64,000 nucleotides of DNA from Phallus indusiatus (Eukaryota; Basidiomycota; Agaricomycetes; Phallales; Phallaceae). Position numbers and translations under genes: made by a program. Below, one piece after another: positions 21,574 to 34,953 of the stretch; the stretch's first letter is position 1; each line of letters begins with the position of its first letter. The stretch is from NCBI GenBank assembly GCA_027605045.1, contig JAQFWX010000031.1:1-64000 (forward strand), read 5' to 3'. Below the pieces are notes generated by a model. It saw only the letters and a program-made list of their open reading frames with translations. It ran no database searches and was not told the DNA's origin.

Positions 21574-23674
21574 AAGAAAAGGGGCGGAGGTCGCGGTCAG
21601 CTGAACTTCAAAGTAGGGGCTTGTTGTATTTATCGAGGTACGCCTTAAACCACGTTATATGACGCGTTTATGGGCTTATATATATATCAATCACAGATTT
21701 TTCTCATTCTGCATTCGGGCTATTCGTATCCTTGCTCAAATATTAATGCTATTCAATATCATTTATTGGACCAGGATTAATGGAGCTGTCTTCGAATTCC
21801 TCTCCTCCTCATCGCCCCTTCTTTTTTTTCTCTTTCTTCGATGGTCAATCTGTCTGTTCTGTGCCATGGCCAACGGGAAGCAAGTTGGCATCATCCGAGG
21901 CGATGAAGATGCCATCAGGTGCAATATTTTGCACGTGGGAGACTCTTGACTTGACTCGTTTCAAATACATCCGTTAATTTTTCATTCATTCATCTGTTCA
22001 ACCATTTACACCATTCCTAATTCCCATCTTCTTAAGTCAGTTGGCTCCGTTTTCAGGACCCGTTCCGTTCCCACTCGCTTACGCCAAATACCAACGTTCT
22101 TAAACACATCCAATCCCAAAGAATGTGATGCAATCCTATTTTTCAACCAAAATACATCGCTTGTCTTCCAACTGTGCTTCACTGTGCGTGTCAACGTTAA
22201 CGTTATGTTTCAGGGACTACTTAATCTCGCGCCACGGTTCAATTGTTTGACTATCTTCAGCTGACCTCGTCTGTAGCCGCCGTCGCTGTGCCCAATGGTA
22301 AATGATGTTGGCACATTAAGTCTAGTTTGGTTAAAACGTTCTCGTGACTTTGTGGGCTTTTGTTTTTTTAGGGGCTCAATAACAAATCTCACTGATTTGA
22401 AACAAGATCCGTGATTTTTACGCACTATTGCCAGTCACCAGTGGCCAGTGCAGCTGGACCGTTTCCTTGAGTTTTCTCATCAAGCGTATGCACCTCGCAT
22501 CTTCACCCTTGTTTATCGAAGATGGTACGCGTCTCATAATATATCTTTCAAAAACGAGAAAGTCTTCTCATGGAAACCTGCGAAATTCATATTTAGTACA
22601 ATCTGTCTCTGAGTCAACCTGTCTGGCTGACTTTACGGTCCTAGCTTCTCAATTCGCTAACGCGGCATTTAGAATCTCCTTAACCATAATGGATTTTCAA
22701 TTTAAAATGATGAACATCGTGTCAAAACCTGGATGTCGTTGCTACGTGTTGGAGTACAACAATTACACGTCATTATTATTAACATAGATTACATACGCGT
22801 GTATGATAGTGTTCTGGAGCGCCGTCTTTTGACCGACGCTTTGCAGGTACGCTACTAGTTACATCTAATTTACGTCTTTTGACCGACGCTTTGCAGTCTG
22901 AGTTCAACACTACGCCCATCTATGATCTAGCCAGTCAAAACGTAGGTAGATCCTCCCTCAACTCCGGTAAGTAAATCTCCGCAACCCTTCTCATCCAGAC
23001 CCCGTTTAGCTCAATGTTTCCTAGTTGTACCAGGCCATAGGGCGGAAACATTTTACATTTCTCCTATCGACTTGCCATAGGTCCAACGAACGAGGGTAAT
23101 ATTAAATGTTGTTTCTTGGCTTGCGTCATCTGCTACGCATGTTCATAACGTTCTGAACTCTTTTGATTCGTTTCAGATGATATACCGGTCTTTGTATTGA
23201 GGCCTTATCACTTATTGACGTATCCAAGTGCGAGTGAAGGGATTGTCGTTGGTATTTTATTTTTCAGATAATATTATTGAGGTTTACGGTTAAGAACATA
23301 TGAAAGCGATTTGGAAATTGTTTTGAGAGTATGATAAATCATGAAGAACTAAAGACTATATTTAAATTCACGTGATATAGGAATATTCAATGAATGTCTT
23401 CGTTCATATAAAAAACTTTTTTCGATGTATGAGTTTATGACTTTCAGGTCGTGATAAGCCTAAGACAGTTTGCGTATGATTGTACCCTCAACATCGAGTC
23501 GGAGTCGTGTAAGCGAAGCCTCAAATGTGAGATTTCAGCTTGAACGTGCGTTCAATGGTTAGGCCTCAGGTATCATCTCCTTATTAAAGATGTGTGTTGA
23601 AGCGTTTCTTGAAATATTGTTGGTGTTTAACTGCTATTACAACACATACTACAATTTCTTCCTTAAAAGAATCT
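21574..23674. other. Intergenic region without a supported gene
   Basis: Two kilobases with only short unrelated frames (21659-21949 plus, 22006-22425 minus, 22428-22787 plus). The one structured element seen is a 24-base direct repeat at 22823 and 22873, listed separately. Confidence 0.5.
22823..22896. repeat. 24-bp direct repeat, 50-bp period
   Basis: CGTCTTTTGACCGACG followed by CTTTGCAG is present at 22823-22846 and again, without a mismatch, at 22873-22896. The repeat has no obvious terminal symmetry and lies outside any supported gene. Confidence 0.85.
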
Positions 23675-24878
23675 CTAAACTTTACACAATTCTCTAAGAA
23701 AACACTCTCGTCGCCACTGTTCGTTCCCCGCGTTTAGAAGAAAGGTATAACCCTCCGAAATAACCGCGTTTATCATCTCATCCGACCCCCATTTTGGTCT
23801 TGCGATGGGCGTGATAGCAATCAAATGCGCACCGACGTGTGCGGTGGCCACTTCCGCAATCTCCTCGAGGTCAAAAATTGAGGACACAACTGATTTATAC
23901 GATTGAATGAATCTGGACACCATCTCATCGACCACACCGTGAGACCATGGATAAAAGTTTCGGGCTGTATAAAGTTCTGCTAGGAATTGGCCTACGTCAA
24001 GTCCTGCTAGCCCAGGCTTAGACAGTTCCCAGTCGATAATCGTCAACTGATCCATGGAATCGCCGTGGACGAGAATATTACCGGGCCAAAAATCGCCCAT
24101 GACAAGGACTTGATTCGTACGTTTGATCTCGTCTTGTTTAGACTCTATCAAAGTCGTAATTTCATCGAAATGCGGGTTTGTAGGAGAAAGCCTATTCTTG
24201 ACAAGGCCGTAAGTAACGTAAGCGGATATATGGCGTGCCTGGACGTTCTTCGAAAACTTCTCTTTGAGTAACACGCCGGGTGAATCGGCCGGTTGAGATT
24301 GATGGGACACCAAGTGTAATTCTCCTAAGAATTGCCCTAAAGCAGATCCAATCTGCCTCGCTGAGTCGATAGACGGCGGACTATGCCTCAGGTATTCCTT
24401 GAGCGTCATGCTCGTTTTACCGCAATCTTGCATGATAACAACTCTGTTGCTGACATCCTCGTAATATATTGTAGGAAGAGAAACGTTGGCAACAGGAGAG
24501 ACGACTTCTGGGATTTCTTTAAAAGCCAGGATTTCGAAGTCCTGGAATAAAAGATGAATAAAAGATGATCCTCAGAATCCGAAGTTTTTATTTCCTTATT
24601 TTTTTCTTAACCGAAAAAATAGAAATAGGAAACCTTACCTGACGCTCCACCTCAAGCGGAAAATTAGGATTTGTTGCGACATACGGTTCAGCATGCTTTA
24701 AAACAACATGAGAAACTGTTGCTTGAGATGTAGACAAATGCACAAAAGGCTTTTCCAATGTTACACGGTACGTGAAGTTTCCAGTACCGCCGACAAGTGC
24801 TGTCACGCTGGTGGCTGGGAAAGGAGTTTGGCGCAGATACGCTTTGACTCCGTCAGAAGAGGTAAGATCGAATGTCAT
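23675..24878 (-). CDS. APH/choline-kinase-fold phosphotransferase, copy A
   Basis: Model: complement(join(23675..24541,24639..24878)), 368 aa. It is a small-molecule kinase of the APH superfamily, resembling fungal proteins annotated as methylthioribose-kinase-like; the substrate is unknown. The glycine-rich start is ALVGGTGNFTYRV and a lysine lies in VVLKHAEPY. The catalytic loop near residue 230 reads VMGDFWPGNILVHG, keeping the Asp and Asn but with Met where the family often has His (HGDxxxxN). The metal Asp follows in IIDWELSKPG at about residue 250. The single 97-base intron sits exactly after VERQ, as in copy B. It is head to head with copy B across 861 bases. Confidence 0.85.
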
Positions 24879-25739
24879 CGGGGCTTGTTAAATAAAATCA
24901 CTAATAATATGTGCTTTTATCCTCCCTTTCATGTGTTCTTTGAAAAGCTTAATCGTTCCTAGTCACTTCAGCTTGATTGAACTCGGTGCCGAGCTTCGTC
25001 GGAGCTTGAGGCGGAAGCGGACTTGATCTGACTCCATGTCTTGATGCTCTGAAATGAAATGAGATGCATCTGTCTTCATTTAAATCAGGACGTACGCAGG
25101 GCTTGGAAAGATCGCACAACTTGCCGATGAAGAGTGTATGTCATTACAATCAATGCCTCAAACGGCGTTTCGTTTTTTGATCGACGGTGCCGTGTATTCA
25201 GAACAGAGTCATTCTGGTATGTTTGACCACGCTTTCATGGCTCCAACTTAATCTGTTGCGCTGGCCCTGTGTACTTCACATCATCAGGACTAACCTACGA
25301 TAATCTCAAGGGTTCGCGTTGTTGTAACTGGCTTGATGTTTGAAGCTGACTTAGGCGGATGTGAATTTTTCTCCCCGAAGAACAGATACCAGAAGATGTA
25401 ACAAAAACCTATGTCCACTTTGACTACATGCATAATGCCTGACTAGTTACTGGACGATTCCAAACAAAAGGTATGCTCTACATATATCCTATCACATGCT
25501 CGCGAGGGAATGACAAGGTTCAAGTTCTCATACGTTCCCATCCCGATTCGTTGTCTGTGCCGAAATGTTAGAAAGTCATCAACTTCCCTGTCAACCCAGA
25601 AGTATCATCGTCCGACATAAGAAGGTCTTTGTTCAGGAACATCAATTTTAGAACATGGAACACTGGTTAATATACAAGGCGTGGATATATAACTTGATTC
25701 TGGAAGGTGCTTTCTTTTTCCTTACTGTATCCGACTGCT
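24879..25739. promoter_or_regulatory. Bidirectional intergenic region of the APH kinase pair
   Basis: This 861-base interval separates the start codons of two divergent paralogs, so it must contain both promoters. I could not single out a shared motif or convincing TATA box by eye. Confidence 0.4.
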
Positions 25740-26931
25740 ATGGAATCCCGTGTACATGATCTCACGACCATAGATGGTGTCAAATCGTATCTTTCACAAA
25801 CGCCGTTCGCGTCCACCAAAGTAACGACTCTTGAGGGTGGAGCGATGAACTTCACCTATCGAATTACCTTGGACAAGCCATATCTCTCACCTCCTTCGGG
25901 GAACGGGACTTCCGTTTTGACGGCGATCTTAAAACATGCTGAACCTTTCCCATCCACTTACAGGACTTTCCCAATTGATGTTCAACGCCAGGTAGCTTCG
26001 CCTTTGTAAACTCGAATTCGTAAACGAACTTCTTAATCATTACCTATTCAAGGATCATGAGATTACAGCCTTCACTGAAATTCCAAAAATCACTTCACCA
26101 CCATCTGTTTATATTCCTAAAGTCTATAGCACCGATCTCGAGAATCATGTTCTCATCATGGAAGATTGCGGCGAAGGGTCGACAGACTTGAAGGAGCACT
26201 TGCGGTATAAATCACTTCCACTTGATACAGCCAGACGTCTTGGCAATGACTTGGGTCAATTCCTTGCGGAGATACATCTCGCCTCCCACGAATCTCAGGC
26301 TCCAGATTCATTCCCAGTGCAGCTTAAGAACTCGTTCGCGAAGAATCACATTGGACGTGCGATGAGTTCTAGAATTACTTATGGAGTCATTTTGGACGAA
26401 TCTAGACTCCCATCTACTTTTCCAAACGTAGATGAGATTCGCGCCTTGGCACGAGCAGCACAAGATACGTTCATGTCTACGAATGAGGTGATCGTAATGG
26501 GGGATTTTTCTCCCAGAAACATGCTCGTCTGCGGAGAAGTGGTTGAGCGTATTGGAGTTGTAGATTGGGAATTCGTTCGCCCTGGATTCCCAGGAGCTGA
26601 CATTGGAGAATTTATGGCCGAACTCTATGCACTTCGAAAATTCTATCCCTCGTGCTCGGAGGCTGTGGAAGCACTGGGTTCTGCGTTCATCTCTCGGTAT
26701 AAATCGCTAATCAGCACAAAAAAGTCTATAAAACTTGATGAGATTGCGAGAACTGCCTTGTTACATGCCGGCGCCCACCTTTTTGGTGTTACTCGATTTG
26801 CGCAACCAAAATGGGGTTCGGACGAAGAGATACAACAGATCAGTTTGGAGGGGCTGGATATCATTCTTACAGGGAATAATGATGATAGCCAATGGTATAG
26901 CAAATGTCTTCTTGATGAACTATTGATTTGA
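25740..26931 (+). CDS. APH/choline-kinase-fold phosphotransferase, copy B
   Basis: Model: join(25740..25991,26053..26931), 376 aa, paralog of the divergent neighbour. The two align throughout: DGVKSYLSQTPFASTKVTTL against DGVKAYLRQTPFPATSVTAL, ILKHAEPFPSTYRTFP, a METHIONINE-containing catalytic loop VIVMGDFSPRNMLVCG near residue 235, and GVVDWEFVRPGFPGADIGEF with the metal Asp. The APH fold phosphorylates small alcohols, amines or thiosugars; no substrate can be named. The 61-base intron falls at the same codon as in copy A (after VQRQ). The start ATG at 25740 matches copy A, which begins six residues before its DGVK homology; the frame is open slightly further upstream. Confidence 0.85.
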
Positions 26932-27507
26932 AGCAAGATCTATTACCAAGAATATTTGAGACTCTTGGCAATAAGTTCGCTCTATACTGTAATGGTTCTT
27001 TGACCGTCCGCAGGCGCGGAATATTGTTTAAGGACTTCTTTGGAAATAACGGAGCCGCTTAGACATTTATTAAAAACCGAGGCCCGTTTGGTGTATCGAC
27101 GGACTTCTTTCCTTATCTTTCTTTCTTCACCTATGCACCCACTTTTGGTTGTATCTTATTTCTTTTTTGGAATATGACCAATTTGATTTCTGCTATTTAC
27201 ATCGGGCTTGAACGGAATTACGGATACACACCCTCGCTGCTAAACCAGGCAATGTCCACTTCCTTTGTTTTGCCACGTCCGTAATACTTCAGTCTGTTGA
27301 GTACATATCACGTGTGACATTCGGCGTTCAGACAATACACTTGCGGGATCCTCTACTGCTTTGTATTCAGATAAGTTTGACCGTTCGGACATAATCGTGA
27401 CTGTCCCTCTACAAAGGACCAATGTTCGTTCTGTGGACAATGACAAAGGCGACATTGATAAAAGACTTTCAAAGCCCCGCATCCCTTCATCATTTTTCAA
27501 TACCCTC
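26932..27507. other. Spacer upstream of the short J-like gene
   Basis: This 576-base region includes an in-frame stretch from about 27270 without an ATG that continues into the gene at 27508. The reading resembles Ser/Asp/Lys-rich linker; it may be part of a coding exon reached by splicing, or relic sequence. Confidence 0.4.
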
Positions 27508-28008
27508 ATGGCTACAACGCGCATAATTAAATCTCTTTTCAATTTGCACCATTCTCGGGGTAAAAACCTTGACGAGTCAAACCTTGCAAGACCAAAGTCG
27601 ATTTCCCACCCGTATACAATGTTTAATTGGGACGAAAATGACATCAAGACCTATAACTACAAATGGGAGGCACTCGTAAAGTCTTTGGTTACCTCCAGAC
27701 GCGACGCCATCTGGCCAATTCGGTTTGCGGAAATTCCATGGCCTATCTCGCCCCTTTTGGTGAAAAGACATCCGGATCCTGTGATCATCAGCCGCAGGAA
27801 TGTCACTCGGTTCCTTCTATGCCCTTATCGTGATGACGGGGATTCTTGTTTCAAGAAAGTCTCCCATGAACTGGATAGATGGGATGATTTCGAGCTTATG
27901 GTGGCAGTTAGCCGACACGTCCGTAGAGCCGATCAAAGGAAAGTCCAGGAGGCCTGGTCCCGCCTTGTCCTAATATTAATGGAGATGAGAGGAGACTTTT
28001 CTGACTGA
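27508..28008 (+). CDS. Short member of the WPV/WPI J-like protein family (HPD lost)
   Basis: From the first in-frame ATG the product is 166 aa. It is a paralog of the gene at 58011-59321: shared blocks are IKTYNYKWEAL, FAEIPWPISPLL, NVTRFLLCPYRDD, FKKVSHELDRWDDF and the tail RKVQEAWSRLVLILMEMRGD. The family block resembles the end of a DnaJ domain, but here the HPD tripeptide is replaced by LDRW. The frame is open about 240 bases upstream with no ATG, so the N-terminus is truncated, spliced from elsewhere, or begins at a non-AUG codon. No enzymatic function can be proposed. The tail stays close to the paralog, which argues against a fresh pseudogene. Confidence 0.6.
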   Translation: MATTRIIKSLFNLHHSRGKNLDESNLARPKSISHPYTMFNWDENDIKTYNYKWEALVKSLVTSRRDAIWPIRFAEIPWPISPLLVKRHPDPVIISRRNVTRFLLCPYRDDGDSCFKKVSHELDRWDDFELMVAVSRHVRRADQRKVQEAWSRLVLILMEMRGDFSD

Positions 28009-28434
28009 TGGTAAAGAAAATAAAAGAAGTCGCTATCCATTTCGCAAAAATTCGGATTGTGGTGGGTCCGTTCATGATTAGTTTCATCTGCGCTGTGAGC
28101 TAACAGGTGATCATGTTACTGTAGCTCATCTATTTTTGATTGTAAATTAAGATTAAAATTCAATTGTATATCACTTACTCATATACCGTGCTTTAAAAAT
28201 CTAATTCAAGGCAGAGTAATATCAGAATAACTTTCAACAAATGTCAGTTTTGGTTGCCTGCCCATGGCTATATCATAAGGCCCTGTGGGGAACGTATAGT
28301 CGGTTCCAAAGTCTGCTATGTAGTTTGATAACTTCGGCACGAAAAAATGTATGACCACTACTAACAAAAAGGTCTATACAAAAGGATAGATACATTTTGT
28401 CGATTGATAGTGGCGAGAGATTTGATAAACGAGG
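28009..28434. other. Convergent 3' intergenic region
   Basis: This 426-base AT-rich interval lies between the convergent J-like and MFS genes. No gene is seen. Confidence 0.5.
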
Positions 28435-30617
28435 TTATTTTGAAGATTCAAGAGACCGATCTCGTATGAATAGAGAGGTAAGCAATGCTAGAGCACACTG
28501 GAATGTGCCGTACCCGAATACTCCCGTCAATGCCTTTCTGTATGAATCCCGTACAATAGTTTGAACAGCAGGGTCCAGAGAGTCGATGTACTCCATAGAC
28601 TCCCTTACACGGCGGACTAACTGTGAAAAGTTTTTGATGCATATCAGCGAGGAGTTGCAAATAAATTACACTAATCAAAACTCTTGCCTCTTCTATGTCA
28701 TATGGTAACCCGGAAAGCTTTTGGACAAGGACTATACGCAAGACCTGCTGGAGTATGGCACCAGAAAGAGACAATCCAAGGACGGACCCCAGAGTTCGGA
28801 AGAGAAACGATACTAAAGATGAAGACAATTCAATTTTTTTTCTCCTATAACTTCAAAGTAAAGTATACGCACGCGCAGTCGCCGCGGCCTGATCGGAAGA
28901 ATCAATGCTTGCTATAGTTGCAACCAGAAGCGTATTTATCGCAATTCCAGCAAAGAATGACAGAATGGCCATAACTATAAGGACGAGAGAAGTCTTTGTT
29001 CAGTTTTGCTAATGGGTACGGATCGCCTAACCACGAGGGGGCCCAACTTACACATCGTGACGGCAATCAAGTCCCAGTTCCGTGGTTCGTAATATGCTGC
29101 TAGAGTACTCAAGAAGGCAAATACTACACCCCCAACAAGTCCGAAAGTAGTCAGGAATTTGAACTTTCCTTGTCTTTGCGTCATTATTCCTCCGACGAGA
29201 TTTCCGGCGACGAGTGCCGCAATGATGGGTAGAAGGCACAAACTGGCCTGCGATGCTGACTTCCGGTTCAATACTTGGGCGTAGAGGGCGATTTGAAATA
29301 CGGTTAAGGTTCCCACAGACATCAACGACATCGCTGTCACGTAGGACGCCACTAGATTCCGATTTTTGAAAAATTTTACTGGAGCTACGGGTTCCTTGGC
29401 GAGAGATGGGTTAGATTCGACGATCACAAGTCCGATCGTTCCGAGGGCAGTAATTATAAATGATATATATGCGACGGGTGATGTCCATGCTTCGTTACTG
29501 CCTTTGTCGAGACCCACCAGCAAACTGAATACCACAATGACGAGAAGCAGTGAACCAAGGAAATCAACTCGACGCAATTTAGTGAAAGCGTCTTCTTCTT
29601 GTCCGTTTATGTCTTCCCGTTTAATGTTCTCAGGAAAAGCGAACCAGATAGCCAGGAATCCCACCAAACATATGGGTACTTGAACGGCAAATCCCCTGAA
29701 AACCAAGCATGAGCATATTAAGTCTTTTGCGGTCGATGGCGAATAGAAAAAGACTACCATCGCCAACTAAAGTGGTCGATTAAGACGCCGCCTAGTGGAG
29801 CACCCGTAGCTGTTCCCACTGAGTAGATCAAATTTATGATTGCTGAAAGATCGACTTCAGTCTCCGTGTATCATAAGAACACTTGGATATATACCTTGCC
29901 ATGTTCCACGTTGTCGCAATGGTACCACATCGGAAACGGTAACTGTAACCACCCTAGTGATATCTGTCAGGCCCGAGAAACGGATGAATTCTGGATTGGG
30001 TTGTACTGACGTTATTAATCCTGCGCCTCCAATTCCGGTGATCATTCTTCCTACAATAAGACTTGTCATATCGTTGGCTACGGCGCATGCAAAGCATCCG
30101 ACTCCGAAGATAAAATGAGCGAAAAGAAGGCATGATTTGCGACCTGGAGCATAACAAGCATTAGTATAAGCGAATCCCTGGTATTGAGTGGAAAAAAATC
30201 AACCAAATATGTCACTAAGCTTTCCATATAATGGTCTGAACGGTATGTTAATCTTATTTCTCGTAGAAGGTGATGCAACAATACTGACTGAAACGCAGTG
30301 ATGCTCATCATGTACGAGGTTGCAATCCAGCTAGCACGCTGAAGCTGATTCATTTCACTTCCTATCCTAGCATAAGAAGTTGTGATTATAGTGGAATCTA
30401 GTGCTGCGAGAAGGATGCCACCAGATGCAGCTACGAGCTAGGGCTTCTTGAGAACAATGGCGATGTATACCGACATACAGGTACTTACAAATGTAACAAC
30501 GCTAGCTTTGGGTGCACCACGAGCATTCTCCGTAGTGACGGCCGACGTAGTTGCATCGTACGCAGTTTCAGAATCGGCGTTACCAGCGAGGAGAGGTGCC
30601 CTTTCGTTGCTTGACAT
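28435..30617 (-). CDS. MFS transporter, DHA2 / Fnx1-Vba-like, copy A
   Basis: Model: complement(join(28435..28620,28682..28812,28873..28974,29052..29695,29758..29842,29895..29953,30011..30143,30204..30235,30289..30437,30489..30617)), 10 exons, 549 aa. About fourteen helices are expected. Signatures: LAALDSTIITTSYARIGSEM (helix 1), QRASWIATSYM, PLYGKLSDIFGRK (MFS motif A), GRMITGIGGAG, VPLRQRGTWQG and the motif-C-like SVGTATGAPLGGV. The nearest families I know are fungal vacuolar basic-amino-acid permeases (Vba) and S. pombe Fnx1, along with multidrug antiporters; substrate and membrane are not determined. Donors GTCAGT (twice) and GTTTTG (28681) are weak but required by frame. It is a paralog of the gene at 48222 with almost the same exon lengths. 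Confidence 0.9.
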
Positions 30618-33600
30618 TGTACCGGGAAGCGAAAAAGCCACACCGACAGGGATAAATCTTTGATGCCCCTTCGTTTTAAATGATGCTTTCGGCCTTACGT
30701 CCGCGGCCATCCAAAGACCATCCATGTGGGAATTCTGTGGTACATCTAAAGCTATCCAAACGTTTGAAAAGAGAGAATCATGATAGAGTCGGTCAAAATT
30801 GTGGGCTGTTGAACTAGTGGATTTCGAGACTGAGGCGCTGCATCTTGTGCAAGTTGCAAGTTGCGAAACAACGAGCTAGCACATGCGTGGGAAAGTGGTC
30901 CGTTCTATCCCGGATGTCACGTAATCTGGATCTGTAATAAGGCGATAATAAGGCCTGTAGTAATAAGAACTGAAAAACACGGTCAGCAACCCCAAGCCGT
31001 TCAAAATGGTTTTCGTATAAGCCGTAGTCGGTCCCAAGTAACGGTTGTATCAAAATCTCGCACGGCTCTCCTGTTTCTCAATTTCTGAACCGAGAGCTGC
31101 TTGCAGCCTGGGGGAAAAATTGCATCGAAAATATGGTGAGGGTGTGGGCCTTCCTGTTTGATGCGAGGATAAGAACTGTATGTTGACAGATAAATCGATG
31201 AATCTTTCGGTCAGACTGCTCAATGCCGGGCCAACACCCTCGTGAGCCCCCCTCTCTTCCGAAACAAAAAAAAACATGAATTATTGCGATAGCCACTAAC
31301 CAATAAATTCGTGCTCTGTAGCTTGATACGTATGAAAAACATGTGTAGAAATACAAATATCATATACCACATGGTTCAATCCACTTCAAAGCATGGCACT
31401 TTTTTTCGTTGCGTAGTATGACAAAACACCTTTGATCTTCTCATGACAATCTGACAGCAGTAAGTCAAAAATAATACCAAAGCTTAAAGATGAAACGATA
31501 CTCACCCAATGTCAAGCCAATAAGAAACTTACGGAAGAAGATAAGCAAGAACATGAATAATAACTTATCGATGTCTAGAAGAGCTGGCAGCCTGGCACTT
31601 CGGAAGACAATAGATTTGCGTATCTTGTACCGGTTATGCTGAATTATCTATCGACCCTCCTGCAGACGAACAAACTCATTAATCGATATAACCGGGTCAA
31701 ACGTTGGCCAGTATGGCGGAGTCGCATATGCTACGCCCCTTGTCCGACAGTGGTCCGTAAAGTTCCTTTCTCCAAAAGACGGCCTTCCGTCCGCATGATC
31801 CTGTATTTCTTCTCATTCAATACATACTTAACGATTACGTCTGCATTATGTTTGATACTAAAATAGCTTTGTTGCGGTGTCTGATGTCCATATACTCGTT
31901 TTCCAAGAATTTTCCTTCAATTCATTCATCAAGAAATACATAAGAGCAAACAAAACAAGGAGGGTAGATGGGGAAACAGTTTAAAAAGTGGAGCTCCATG
32001 TGGTGCCAGTCCATGAGAATCAGAGACTATCTATTAACTGCTGAGTCGATAGGAAGTTCCAAAATATGTCCTATTTTTATTTTTGTACCATTCCTTCAAA
32101 GGTTGAATTGGTATTAATATGTTCTATGACGTTGAAAATAGGGAAAACGGTCATGAGGTTATTATCCTTGTGAGTTCATCATGATGTGTGAACTGGTATA
32201 CATATTTGATGACGGTTTGCGGGATTTATTAACATATGTATACTCCATTTTCGAACTAGTTCGACAGCTGACGAAATTATGACTGCCAGACGTCTTCAGG
32301 AGGATTAATTCCATCATGAGGTACAATTTACCTCATACTCTTCTGAAAAAACCAGTCTCAGTAACTCAGTAATATAAATGATCGGAGAGAAGAGTCTGAT
32401 ATTCCAATCTCGATATGACTCATGGTTTATCGATGTAGTTGGATTGGATTATCCCTGTACTTTACTGGTACCACCTAGTATTAGATGTGTGTAAGTCGTA
32501 GGTCGTGGACAGTATGTGAAGTTTGAGTGGGCGGTGTCATATCAGGCATCAGCCTGAGGAATCTCGTATATAGTCGTCACAGCTGTCCTTTGTGTTTTTA
32601 TTGTGGGAGATATAGTCACATATGGCATAGTGATTCGATTAGAAAATGGAATCCAGAAACCTCCTAAGATTATTGCAAGAGTTAGGACCGCTGCAGTCTG
32701 ACCGCTAGTCAACTGCCGGAATAATACCTAGTAATCATCGCATCCTAACGAAGTCTTCTGGCAAGGACCAAGTATGGCATATATTTTATTAGTTAATTGG
32801 GAGCCGAAAAAAAATTGGGAATCCTTAGTACACATGGAACCATCGATATCGGGAAAATCGGGTGGCAACCTTCGAGTTTTGACAGCTTTTTTGAGGAGAA
32901 ATTTTTGGAAAACGTTTGAAAGAGCAAACAAAAAACAACTTGTGATTTATAAATACACTCCGAGTGCAGCGGATCGACATTCATGATATAATGCTTCGTA
33001 TCTCAAATTGCCATTTTTGGAGGAAGTAGTGGTGTCGGTACACTACGTATACACTGCGCACGCGAGATACGTCTTTGAGTCATTAGTAGTGCCAGACATG
33101 GGCGGTGGCTGAATGACATGCATATTATTGACCATACCTTCAATAGAAAACGAAAATATACATTACGCCAGAACAAAATGTAGGACGAGAGGTCAAGTGC
33201 TCTTCGTATTATAGTTCTGGCATCATCCCTCGTCCTGAACTGAGCTTCAATTTGCAGTCAGCGATAATTCTTTGAAACCGCGTCCCTGAGAATAGCGTTT
33301 GATAAATTTTGACTCCAACGGAAATGAATAGGTATTAAACACTCAGTACTTAGTGCTGAACGCTGAAATGAGGGAGCTCAGCTCGGAATCAGCGGTGCCT
33401 GGGTTATAAATAGCGGGCTAATAACATTTGACTTCCACACTAGGCTTCTACCAGTGGATATATTGATATATGATTTATTTTTGGTCGTGAACTATAAATG
33501 TTCCTCGTGTCTATTTTCTGCTAAACTAGCTGTGAAGGACAAATATATTTGTGTAGCTGGCATTAAGTACGTGAAAGGAGTTGAAAAGGAAGAAGTGAAT

Positions 33601-34953
33601 GGCACTGGTTACGAAAGTAATATCTGAATTGAAGGAACCAACTACGGCTTCTATGCTTCCCGTCCCTGTCTGTCAAATAATTTCATTGGTTGCTCCGTGT
33701 TTTATGATTCTAAAGAGAAAAAGATGCCAGTATTGGCGGGTATCCGAGCCCTTCTGATTTTGGCTAGTATAAACGAGTCTTAGCGTATGGCATACTAAGG
33801 CTGTAGTCCATGCTGTGCAAGAAGTGGTACTAAGATAATACCTCAACCGGAGTTTTTCGGTACGGTTTCGGGGAAGTGCTAATTCCGGGATGATTTTGGG
33901 AGATGTATGCATTGGAAATCGACTTAGCTGCGTAACGCACACTGACGGGGATTGTGACATGCTAACGACATCGGTCGATAAATTTGATTAATTCTGAAAC
34001 GATCTGAAGTATTTCGTGTATGTATGATGAGTTTCGTACCCATGATTTAAGTACGACAGGGAAGTGCAACCAACTTTGAAGCTGTGCTACTGATATAAGC
34101 GAAACGCCTAGTGGTTTCGTCGATAACAATGTTCAGGGGAGACTCGTTGATCACTGATATGGATCAACAGGCCGTGATTAGGATGCATGGGCAAGTTCGC
34201 CGGACGTTGACAGCACCCTACAGCACCACTCCCATTGAACTCGTCCTAAATGATCATCCTGTAGAGAAGGGAACATCCGTGAGAATAAAGGTACACAATC
34301 TGACCAAATAAATTTTATAGAAAAAATTTATCCTGGATGTAAATCATGCAACGGCAATAACCCCCCGGAGCGCGGGTTGAAACTTTCTTGACTATGGATT
34401 AGTCAGGCAACTTCCCCTCAGTCATGCGACCTGGCGAAAGCCAAAGATCGGTGGTTGAACCTTAATCAAGGAAAATGTTGGGAGAATAATGGATGATTCT
34501 TTGTACCAAAAATTGGAACAAAACAACATGACAACATGGAAGATGTTTTTCTGCCAACTCTGCGCGAAGTGACTGCTTTGGACCTCGAGCACCTGATGGC
34601 TAAGGCTTCGCTGCAGGTAGCTTCCTTTACGGGATTCAATTTTTCTAAAGATGATTAATTACCGGAAATGAAACAGAAAAAAAGAAAGACAAGAACAAGC
34701 TTGGAGATCGGGCAAAATAGATGAGTTTCCTAGAACAGATTAGCAGAAATTGGAGTTTGCTGGGCAGGGAGGTAACTGGGGGTCACCTGGAGCCTGCCGC
34801 GTGGTGTCAAAAATAGGCGCGGATGTTGGTCCGCTTACATACTCGAACCGAACTACTTGTTTGAGTTTGACCTTGTTCGTTTTTGCAGATGCCCTTGTCA
34901 CTCTGAACCAAACATCGCCCGCCCTTGTCTCTTTTCTCTTTGCATCAACTTCT
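30618..34953. other. Gene-poor region
   Basis: About 4.3 kb with no supported gene. All open frames are short, AT-rich and unlike any family I know. I saw no transposase, reverse transcriptase, long terminal repeats or tandem arrays. It may hold non-coding transcripts or decayed sequence; nothing in it decides which. Confidence 0.5.

Noticed and set aside
28682..28812. Reading MFS copy A exon 9 on past AGA into ISVIYL
   Set aside because: The extension would leave the last exon out of frame; ending at AGA with a weak GTTTTG donor keeps phase and matches copy B.
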